Shown piece by piece: positions 54,969 through 64,000 of a DNA stretch of 64,000 bases (within the stretch, counting starts at the first letter, position 1; every line of letters starts with the position of its first letter). Below the pieces are notes generated by a model. It had not been told where the DNA came from. It did not search any database and saw nothing but the letters and a program-made list of their open reading frames with translations. The DNA comes from Ornithodoros turicata (lineage: Eukaryota > Arthropoda > Arachnida > Ixodida > Argasidae). The position numbers and the translations under genes were made by a program. Location: NCBI RefSeq assembly GCF_037126465.1, contig NC_088201.1, positions 7,383,001 through 7,447,000 on the forward strand, written 5' to 3'.

Positions 54969-55260
54969 TGTCACGAAGCGAAATGGGTCGGCGAGTCGTC
55001 GAATAAACAGCGAACGGTTTATTAGACTACTTGGTAGCAAAACACAAGAGTGATATAGCTCTCTGAACACAACTGAGTCCAAAGAATGAATGCTTGGAGC
55101 GCACAAGCATTTAAGCGTCGCGCCGAAAAGTCTAGAAACAGCACGTGCGTTTGCCAGAGAGCAGGCGATGTGCCTGGAAGCTTCTTGCTTTTCCTTCAGC
55201 CGGGATGAGATGTACCGTTTCGTGCCTGCCCTGGAAGTTTCGCGATGATGATTCGTGGCA
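54969..55260 (-). mobile_element. Probable 5' LTR of a gypsy-like element
   Basis: On the minus strand it begins TGCCACG and ends GTGACA, contains AATAAA (revcomp of 55018-55023), and is followed by TTTC and TGGTGGAGGTGCGGGG, which fits a tRNA primer-binding site. A gag-like frame follows. A second LTR is not visible, so the element is truncated. Confidence 0.55.
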
Positions 55261-56253
55261 ATATTGACCATGCAAGAAACGTGCTATATGCATACAAGAC
55301 TCTAAAGAAGTTAAAACTCATCCCCTATCCACGTCACTTGCCCCATGCTTTTCTCTCCTCTCGGGTACCTTTGAGGGCACCCACTCAATGGTTTGGGATC
55401 TGGGTGTTCTGTATGTTCCGGGGGCACTATATGCTGAGCTCGCAAACGTTGGCTACGTAGCATTTTATTCAGCTTGACGATAACGCGCTCCCCTCATGAG
55501 GCGCATAACAATTGACCAACGAAGAGAAGGCAAGATGTGTCGACAGCTGGCTACTTGGCAGAGCGGAGAAAATCATGGAAAGGGCAGTGTTCAATCAAAG
55601 GCTCAGGTAACGGTACGGGCGTTTCATCATCTGCCCGATGGCGAAACAGTTTCGCAGCAAACTTAAATGGCCTTCCTGGCCGTTGGGATCGATGGATATA
55701 TATCTTGAAACACCTCGTTAAACATGTTTTCTTGCTCTTCTTGGGGGGTCACATGTTCCAACTATGGAGCGTTTTTTTTTTTCTTTTCTTTTCTTTTTTT
55801 CGGGTGGCAGAACATTTCTTGCCGGAGAAGGTCTGAGCCTTGTTCCTTTTATTTTTTCGAAATGATAGCAGCTGCGCCGTGTTCTAAGAAATATGAAAAG
55901 AGTATAGATCGTGTGGCACAGCAGCTCATCAGAGCTCTGGCCAGAATTTCAATGATTTACAGGGGGGGGGGGATATATTTATTAGACGAAAAGGGAAAAA
56001 AAACGGGGAAACGTCAGCCAAACGGGACGTCGGCTTGCTATTCCAGAAATAAGAAATAATAATAAATAAATAAAAAGAAAAGATAAGAATTACAGGTTGA
56101 TGATTTACAGGTTTAATGCCGTGTCCATATGCACATGTACAGGGCGATCTTTTCATAATCGAGACAGAATTTTATAAAAGAAGAGGCTCACTGCTATACA
56201 CAGATGGCTGCTTCGCTATGTGTTTCTTGTTGTTGTTTTTTTACATTTTCCTG
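55261..56253. other. No gene recognised
   Basis: T-rich run at 55771-55800 and a G-run at 55962-55971. AATAAATAAATAAA near 56058. Nothing supported. Confidence 0.4.
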
Positions 56254-56342
56254 TTAGCGCCGCGAAGCAACTGTGGCTATGAGCGGCGTACAGACGTGGA
56301 CAGATGGAGAGAGGACAGCGTAAAGGAAGGAGTGGGGGACAG
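56254..56342 (-). mobile_element. SINE 3' fragment, copy S4
   Basis: On the plus strand GTTAGCGCCGCGAAGCAACTG, TGGCTATGAGCGGC and GATGGAGAGAGGACAGC are the inverse of the 3' part of SINE S2. The tRNA-like head is absent. Confidence 0.85.
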
Positions 56343-57973
56343 GGGAGGGGAGGGTATAGGTTTCTTCAACTCGTTTGATATTACACGGATAGGCATGTCT
56401 GTAGTGTAATTATAAACACAATTCGCTATTTTTTTTTAATCGGAGGTTTTCGGGCAATGTGAGATGGCAGACTTGAAGCCGGTCATTATTCAAGTTCAAG
56501 GCAATTCTTTTTTTTTTTTCAGGATCCTGCATGAAACGAGCAAAATAGGTTGAAAAATGCATCACCAAATGTTGCTATGCAAATGTGCCGAAACCGAAAC
56601 TATCGCGTCTCGCCCGTTGGAAGAACAACGCACATTTCACGTCGGAGGACCACGTGCTTTGAAAGGATGCAGCTGATTGGCGTTGGCGCATATCCGCTGG
56701 CCAAATAGGCGGCTGGAGGCGAAAGTCGCGTATTTTCCTGCGTTCGTGATGCGCGTGGTTTCGGTTTCGGTTCATTTGCGCAGCGAAATTTGGCGATGAA
56801 TACGTCAACTTACGTGCCTAGGGTACGTCACCCTATAGGATGCTACACCTAATAGCACTCTAATCTTCAATACATTGTCCTCTGCAAACATTCGCTTACC
56901 TCATTTCTAACAATGCAGCGGGGACTTGGAAAACAAAGAAAGTGAACCTTCAAATACATGCAGGATTAATCAGTTCCGCAATTAACTCTTAGTTTTAGGT
57001 CTTCACGATGCTGTCTGCATTACTTCACATATGAAACGCGTCCCAAGACTCTTTCCTTTTTCCCTCGACTCCCTCGGACAGATTCTCAAATACACTGGCA
57101 CTGGAGAACTTGCACACACGGGCGGAATCTTGCATTCCTTGAGTCGAAAGAATATTCATTCCCGGTGCTTGCATGGACACAGATCTGGTCCAGGACCCTG
57201 ACCAAGCTTTTCTCTCTCTCTCTCTCTCTCTCTTTTCTGAGACCGTGCCTGCTGCATACAATCGGTAGCAGGCTTTTGTCAGTGCTGGATGTTGCCTTCT
57301 TGCCACCGACCTTCGTGTGGCTTTCCATGAATTCCAGTACGAGGAAAGCATGGGTGTGTGCGAAAAGTGAAAGGGGCGATGCGAAGACAGTTGCCCACGC
57401 TCAGGATTTTCTCATCTGCTTCCACCAACCGGCCTGCGTTTACGCTGTTTTATATTCATAATTTCATAGTTTTTCTCGCAGGCTGGCAACCATTGAGGTA
57501 GCGGAAGGTCGTCCTTGCTGTCTCTGCTGTCGCATAGAAAAGCAGTACTTCGTGTGTCAGCTGGACATCCACGTTGCATCGTAGAATAATGCCGTAACTT
57601 TTGGACGATAAATGTGTATACAATATGCTGATGATGGTCTATTTCAAATACGTTACGGTGCTCTACATAAAGCGTTGGATCAAATCAACCTAACGGATAC
57701 TAGAAAGATTGCTCTATAGCACAGGTTGCCATAAAGCATAACAGCTAGACAAGAAAGAACCGATAATAAGGGTATATGTCACACTGCGCCATAGAAAACG
57801 TGAAATATCCGAAATCCTTAACACTTAACCGAGAAGCAAGTGAGATTCTGAGAATACTACGAGCCAGAGAAAATAAGATAGATGAAAATATGTAGCATCA
57901 CTGCAACATGCGTGATGCACACGTCCGGCAACTTAAATAATAAGAGATCCTGAATTTAAGCTACTGTGGCTGT
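56343..57973. other. No gene recognised
   Basis: GCCGAAACCGAAAC at 56588 is inverted at 56757-56771 (GTTTCGGTTTCGG), perhaps a decayed MITE of about 190 bp. A CT-repeat lies at 57211-57232. No coding supported. Confidence 0.4.
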
Positions 57974-58080
57974 AGTAGGAAGGGAGTTGCCTCAAGACAG
58001 AAGCCGCCCATATTTCGAACAGAAGAACAGTCTCTGTTCGAAATATCTTCGGCTTCTGCAGGAGGCAACTCCCTTCCTAC
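57974..58080. repeat. Long palindrome P5
   Basis: GTAGGAAGGGAGTTGCCTC at the left is exactly inverted at the right; ATATTTCGAACAGA mirrors TCTGTTCGAAATAT inside. The centre GAACAG-TCT-CTGTTC is followed by GAAATATC. TGTGGCTGTAGTAGG occurs before it (57965) and again after it (58116). Confidence 0.85.
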
Positions 58081-59191
58081 ATCTCTACCGGTTCGCTGAA
58101 TTTCTACCCATCTATGTGGCTGTAGTAGGGTATTCCACCCGGTGAGAAAATATATGATCGCATCATCGTGCAGCAGTTCTACTAAGGCACATTTCCTACT
58201 AAGCCACAAGTCCTACTAAGGCACGTTTAGAGTCAATATTCTTTGGATACCACAGGAGGATATTGAAAACGAGAACCAGTTAAATATTTTCCGGTGATGT
58301 CTGTGTACAAAACGTTAAGAATAACGAAGACTCGTGTCTTTCTACCCTAGACTTATTTTTATTGTTGGCCGTTTACGTAGCTAACATGCGCGTAAGCGAT
58401 GTTGGCGATACCTCTGGACTTTTCGTGCTGCTGCGCCTTGATGTTGGGCGACTTATCTTTTTACTACCGCCACCAGAAGTTCACCGACATTATCTAAACT
58501 AACATTGCCAAGGTGAACTCCTGCACTGATCCACGCACTCATAAGTCGTTCACACTATATGTCGCTTTCTTTGGACATAGCTCTGCAAAAGACTTTGGGA
58601 AGTAAAATATTCTTACGATATTGAAGGGGCTAAAAGCTTAGCTATACCAGCGCATTCTTCTTGATGAAACCCTGGACGAAAACCTGGAGCTATCGAACTT
58701 CGCAGAAGGCGTGCAATGAGGTGCGGCCCAATTTGGCAACCGCTTCGTTTACGTTGGCAGCGACGTTTTTCGAGGCTGTTGATAGTCTGACCTGAATCCC
58801 CCAGCCTCGAAACTACGTCACCAACGTGTGCGACGCCTTATTTCAGTTACCTTTTATAGATTCGTCGTGGCACCTTTGGACGTGGTGTCAATCAAGGTCT
58901 TCCGGATAGTCGCAACCACAAAGTCACAGCAAGCAAGCCTTGGAAAGCGCTCCTTTGAAAGTGGCCGTCGTTGGTACACAGATAACGTGCATTTAAAAAC
59001 ACTAGGCCTGTTCACGTACGACTGAAGGACGGGATGCAGGGCATTTATCCAGAACCGTGCGGAGTCTGCACGTATATGTTCAGGATTCGTAGTAAAGTAA
59101 AGTAAAGTAAATACTACGTTCCACACACACACACGAACGAAAACAAAACAGCGTTCCTCTGACCGACATTCAGCGTGGTGGTTCTGAGTAT
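58081..59191. other. No gene recognised
   Basis: TCCTACTAAGGCAC occurs twice at 58184-58225. An AAAGT repeat lies at 59090-59110 and CA repeat at 59124-59134. No coding supported. Confidence 0.4.
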
Positions 59192-59493
59192 TATATGGGG
59201 TTTATTCACATGACGTCATCCGCGGGAGACCGCCACTGTCGCTAGCACGCAGATGTTCTGCATTCGGCCGCCATATTGTAGGTCCCATACAAGCCGTTAC
59301 ACATATCGTACTCACCGTATATTTGCTGTTTCGAAGTTATTGTGCTGTGTGATTTGTAGCATATCCAAGTAATTCCCATGTTTCCGACGTTAATAGTCAT
59401 TCAAAAAGCATATGGCAGCGACCGAAGGCGGGAACATAACTTCGAGGGACCTACAGTATGGCAGCGAGGTGACGTCAGTGAATAAACCCTATA
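59192..59493. mobile_element. MITE with GGGTTTATTCAC ends
   Basis: GGGGTTTATTCACATGACGTCA at the left mirrors TGACGTCAGTGAATAAACCC at the right. TATA borders both sides. CGGCCGCCATATTGTAGGTCCC and GGGACCTACAGTATGGCAGCG also mirror inside. About 300 bp, non-coding. Confidence 0.8.
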
Positions 59494-59599
59494 AGGAATT
59501 AGTTATAAGAAAGAAATGTATGCAACCCCCAAGTACAGATGAAAAGCGAGGTTACGTGCAAAGAAACAAGGGAAAGGGTGCAGGCTAGCTGGTATAGAT

Positions 59600-59687
59600 C
59601 CATGAAGAAGACCGAGAGACACGGACACAGAAGACGACACCTACGTGTGTCGTCTTCTGTGTCCGTGTCTCTCGGTCTTCTTCATGG
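59600..59687. repeat. Long palindrome P6
   Basis: Both 41-bp arms are perfect: CCATGAAGAAGACCGAGAG at the left, and GACGACAC next to a six-base loop. The arm has CGGACACAGAAG. Confidence 0.93.
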
Positions 59688-60494
59688 AGGTTACGTGTCT
59701 TCCTAATTTATGTGGTGGCTTACGTTAGCTCTTTGTAAAGTAGCGTAGAAAATTGCCCCAGCGGCTTGCTGTACGCGAGATGCTTAGGACGCTTAGGGCA
59801 TTTAGGACGCTTAATTTCTTTGCGTACGAGGCTGCCTTGGAGGCCTCAATTTTCGGCTTCTAGTGCCGGACAATCACCAGACCTGCTTACTTCATACCCT
59901 CATCTCCTTTTATCATCATCACCTCATCTACCAGCTATAATCGTGACGATGCCCACAGCTGTGAGGCTAGCAATGTCAAGCTTCTTGCAACATCACCACC
60001 ACAACCTCTTCTTTTTATTGTTTTCCCTATCATCGTCATCATCATCACTCCGTCGTCGCCGCCGCCGCCGAGAAGAAAAGCCAAATAAAAAGCGCATGAG
60101 AATCACACGCTGAGAAGGCATAAGGAAATCCAGATCTTGACACTCTTCCAATCGGTTCGGGAACGACGTTCGTAAGCAATTACCGCACAAATTGTGTGTG
60201 GCACAGCCTAGGCGCCAGGAACCTCTCTTTATTTCTCACGATGCTGATGCTGATAAAGGCATTCGTTTTCTTCCGATGTTAAGCCTGAGGAACCTAGTCC
60301 TCCGAGCTGCCAATGATTGAGCTGCGATGGTTGTTTATTTCTCCGCTTCTACGCGAGCGGCTTCCATGGAGTTTCCAACAAACATCCGTGTTTACGAAAG
60401 TCCCTGAAAACTGCTCGCTCCTTTCTGGTCAAGTAAGTTAGTCAGCGAAGATTCATATAACTATGCATCTCAATTACAAGTATATATCTATATA
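59688..60494. other. No gene recognised
   Basis: A CATCATC and CGCCGCCGCCG microsatellite region lies at 60028-60070. No coding supported. Confidence 0.4.
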
Positions 60495-60740
60495 GTTGTG
60501 GAAGGAAAAAGACGCGGACAACAGATTTTAGGGAAGTTAGAAACACTAGTTCATTTAATGGGCAGAAATTAAAAGTTGAATGAAAAAAGGGGTCGACGTT
60601 GCGACAGTGGCACTGTGACAGTGCCACTGTCGAAACGTCGACCCCTTTTTTCATTCAACTTCTAATTTCTGCCCCTTAAATGAACTAGTGTTTCTAACTT
60701 CCCCTACAATCTGTTGTCCGCCTCTTTTTCCTTCCACAAC
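60495..60740. repeat. Long palindrome P7 with ribozyme-like centre
   Basis: GTTGTGGAAGGAAAAAGACG at the left is mirrored at the right, and the arms of about 120 bp run inward with few mismatches to GACAGTGGCACTG-TGA-CAGTGCCACTGTC. The right half then reads GAAACGTCGACCCC. In a minimal hammerhead that would be helix II, GAAA, helix III (ACGT), the cleavage base C and helix I (GACCCC). Confidence 0.85.
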
Positions 60741-61120
60741 TGTAAAACTTCGTGGCCGTTTGATTTTTTGTACTTCCCTCGACCTATATATATATATATA
60801 TATCTACACTTGTACGACGAACTATTATTCAGTTCACCTGTGGCTGGCTTTACGAAGCTCTCGAACCTTGCAGGACCCTGAACTATGATAGAGGAGTACG
60901 TTTACCCCGGTGGGCGATTAAAGCGATTATATCTAATTCGTCATTCTCAGTAGGTCGGTTCTTCGCTTCAGTCGGTCGGTTCTTCGTAATCCTACCAGAA
61001 CGTTACATGAAAATGCTGGCCTAGCGGACTAAATTCCTCAATAAATGTTGAAACTATATAATGTTGAAATTATTCGGTACAACAACTATCGTAAGCTACA
61101 AATATAAAAAATATATAGAT
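60741..61120. other. No gene recognised, TA microsatellite
   Basis: TA repeat at 60786-60805. CAGTCGGTCGGTTCTTCG occurs as a short direct repeat at 60951-60988. Confidence 0.4.
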
Positions 61121-61292
61121 GAGTCGGGCGAAAACCCGAGAAAATTTATGATGGTAATAAATTATTAATTACTAATTAAGTAATTAAGTAATAAATTTAT
61201 TTATTTATTTATGGTAATTTATAAATCATAATGGAAATCTAACAATTATAATCGATTAGGTTTCTCGGGTACTTCCCGGCTATACTAGACAA
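61121..61292. mobile_element. Possible MITE with CCCGAGAAA ends
   Basis: AGTCGGGCGAAAACCCGAGAAA at the left and TTTCTCGGGTACTTCCCGGCT at the right mirror each other. The interior is made of TAATTA and TTTATTTA words. Confidence 0.5.
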
Positions 61293-62231
61293 CATTAGTT
61301 AGTTATAATTATAATTATTATTAATTATTAGTTATAATAATAATTAGGTTAGTTATAATTAAAGGCATGCAAGACGCTTATGATTGTCGCTGTCTCGTGA
61401 CGTAAAAACACGAATTATCAAGATATTCAAGTGAATATAGTTTGCGCTCGCTCAGGGCAGTCCTTTTCACTTCTACTTTTTACTAATAAAACGATGGATA
61501 ATTACAACTTCCACACAAAATCCAACGTTTTTAACAGACACACACACACACACAAATTGGATGCCATAACAAGCCAATGTACTGGTCGTATTACTTAAAC
61601 ATCAATCTGCTCGAGTATTTATTTATTTATTATGCATGCGTCAAGAACCCTTCACACATTACGTGACAGAGTGGTAAGTGCATGGGTTTTATTTTTTTAA
61701 AGGTACATAACATATAGAATGGAGAAAAACACACAATAAAACGAGCTCAGAGTACTGATGCAACAGGGGATGATAATAGATGCAAAACAGACGCTCCGAA
61801 TTCTACTTTGTCGCGTGCGGATACATTTCGTTCTGTTGTTCTCTGTTGTTCTCGTCCATATTGTTCTGTTCGAAATATTTCCTCGTCATTGGTACGTAGC
61901 ATATTAAACGTCGCCGGTTTTCGCCATCACCACCACCAAATGTCGCTGCTCGTACTGTCTTCATTATGTCTACCCGCGTTCTCACCGACCTTTTTTTTTA
62001 CTTTTTTTGTAGACATACGTTTCCTGCTGCCTGTCAAGCCGCATCTTTTTCTTTCGCGAAGCCTCCTTCTTCCAGGGACGATAACAATAAAGCTATTGAA
62101 CCCGTTGATTGCCCAGCATAATTAATGTCAAAGTATCGGCCACCGGAAATGCGACTGCATAATGATATTTCTAAATCCCCAAAAGATGAAGCAGAGCTTG
62201 CAGGATTAATGAGACAGCATGCCCAGACAGA
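61293..62231. other. No gene recognised
   Basis: AT-rich, with a TAATTATTAATTA region at 61300-61360 and a CA repeat at 61541-61555. No coding supported. Confidence 0.4.
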
Positions 62232-63065
62232 ACATCATCTCCCACGGACGTCCAAAATAGATATCAATGTCCATATCCGGAAATTGATGTCCGCGGGACT
62301 TTTCTAGGATATTCATGGAGGGATATCCGTAGCCGTATACACGGCTGTTTCAAGATTGTCCGAATCAGCTCCCTGATGGGATGCTGTACGGATCATGTAT
62401 TGCGTGAGAGAGAGAAACGGTGGACGATGTAGCACTGCACAAATTCGAGTTTCCATGGACCAACTCAATTTCTCAAACCAAAAAACTATTTAAAAAAAAA
62501 ACAGACTTTATCTTCATGGTGACTTAATACGCCCATCATTTCCTCATTTCAATGTTGTTTGTGTACGCAATCGAATTAAACTTAGACATCTCACCCTTCA
62601 ATTCGACACACTGGCGAACAGGGCTCTGGAATGTGTGTAAAGTAACAGAAAATAAAACAACCTTACGACAGTGGCAGAAGTTAGAAAAATGGCAGAAAGA
62701 AAGACTCTGATTATGCTACTACAAGTGTATACCGTCTTTAAAAAAAATAAAAAAGCAACAATATTCGCTGGATACATGCAGCATCCGGGAGAGCTCCTTC
62801 TTACGTCCGTATCTCCTGGATATGTGATACGTCAATGAAATGGACGTTCGTAGGAGGTACTTCTCGCGCCCACCTGGATGTCCCACGGATGTCCGCTGGG
62901 GATATCAAGATTTATTAAAGAAAGGGAAAGGTCAGCCAGAGAAAAAAAAGCAACAAGAAATACTGAAAAACCACACACACGGAGAAATCCGGTGGAGAAA
63001 TCTCTTTATTCTATGGATATCCTTATCTCCGTGAAAGTATGTCCGATGGACATCCATGGGACAGA
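62232..63065. mobile_element. Possible MITE with GGATATCC and GGACATCC words
   Basis: Words such as CCACGGACGTCC, GGGATATCCG, GGATGTCC, ATGGATATCC and GGACATCCATGGGAC cluster at 62239-62335 and 62842-63062, while the middle differs. This matches the plan of the hAT MITEs, but I could not place exact ends or a duplication. Confidence 0.4.
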
Positions 63066-64000
63066 ATGACTGGGTGGTAGAGTTAACGTTTATTTCGACG
63101 ACACCACAATACGTGAAAGCTAATGCGAATAAATTACATTGCTTTTCGCGAGAACTGTTGAGTGGAGCCCGCGAAAAAGTTGCACAGGTGAGTTCACAAA
63201 TCTGCGGCTTCAAGTCGATTAATTGGCATCAAACGCGATATTAGCAATAAACGGAATTTAAGACACACACGGTAAATGGCTTTTCGTAACGTGTACATCG
63301 GGTTAATGCAATAGAATGCGTGAGAGTGAACAACCAAGCCTCCGGTCGTATAGCAGACGACATTTCTGTCGTTATTATACACTTGCGTGCATTTGCAAAT
63401 GACAAGCCCTGGCTGAGCCACAGGAACATGTCTGTAGACTGTATTTTCGAATGCAAGGTAAAGGCTTCCTATTCTGCAAGGTGTTCTTTACTTCTGCAGA
63501 CTTCCCATATAGGAACGCCACAAAATCTTGCGCTGTGGTTGTTGTATCAGGGTATCATTGTGGTTGTATCAGTGGTTGTCGTTTGCAAACAAGTGCAGGA
63601 TAGTAGTTTGCTACGATCGTTCTCGCACACATGCTGACCAGCCTGACAGCAATGTACACCCTGCTTCCTTTGATGGTGTCTTAACACAAAATGTAGACAT
63701 CACAACGACGGGCACTGCGTGCATCTCTTCTCTAACGGACACAAAGCCAGCAGCCGAGCCAATGAAAGTTCGCGGTCAGTATTTCGCGACGTCACGTCAC
63801 AGCACGGAGCAAAGGCGGAAAACTAATAGACCGCGCAATAAGGAATGTAACGAAACAGAAAACCGGAAGCGCAAATTTCATCGATAAAAAAAAATCTTAT
63901 TGGCCGGAAATTACATTGTTAACCTTTCGGAAAGCGAGTCTCCGTTCCAGGAAATGCACGCCGCTGAGCGTCTACATTGGTGCCTGCAGTGGTCATTTGT
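63066..64000. other. Right edge, no gene recognised
   Basis: GTTGTATCAGGGTATCATTGTGGTTGTATCAG near 63539-63572 is a short direct repeat, and TTGCAAATGACAAGCC (63392) is loosely inverted at 63578. Two overlapping + frames of 105 and 119 residues have no recognisable family. Confidence 0.4.

Overview
This window looks like nuclear DNA of an arthropod, most probably an ixodid tick or a close arachnid. The signs are one gene split into small exons by kilobase introns, and dense remains of non-autonomous DNA transposons, tRNA-derived SINEs and fold-back elements. The genus cannot be fixed from sequence alone, and the tick call rests on the overall repeat style rather than on a diagnostic marker.

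The only gene I can support with confidence is on the + strand. Ten exons between 5386 and 24180 have correct splice sites and agreeing phases, and they encode 300 residues ending in a stop codon. The product is an NDRG-family protein (N-myc downstream-regulated; the Drosophila relative is MESK2): an alpha/beta-hydrolase fold without the nucleophilic serine. The N-terminal 40-90 residues, including the start codon, must lie in exons left of position 1 or ones I did not recognise in the first 5.4 kb. A long 3' UTR probably runs to an AATAAA at 27409-27414. The introns hold a three-unit 110-bp repeat (11371-11700), a 15-unit 17-bp repeat (21200-21450), a hAT MITE (8076-8759) and two roughly 0.9-kb fold-back elements (15077-15966, 17368-18290).

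From about 27.5 kb to the right end I find no host gene. This part is layered mobile-element debris. It includes a dead mariner (30034-32016) with a fold-back element nested in its transposase gene. It has at least eight hAT-type MITEs, most with visible 8-bp target-site duplications and interiors built from short palindromic words (GTAATCAATTAC-like or GTATTTAAATAC-like). A tRNA-derived SINE family has one copy with a clear duplication (43664-43961). There is an LTR plus gag fragment of a Ty3/gypsy-like element (54690-55260, minus). A 1.5-kb element has perfect 30-bp terminal inverted repeats (45433-46930). Several long near-perfect palindromes are also present.

The most unusual signal is a type I hammerhead-ribozyme-like motif on the minus strand (4040-4096), of the minimal-stem-III kind known from Penelope-like retroelements. 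The core of a 246-bp palindrome at 60495-60740 looks like the 3' half of a second such ribozyme. I found no CRISPR array, no operon and no evidence of a new multi-gene system.
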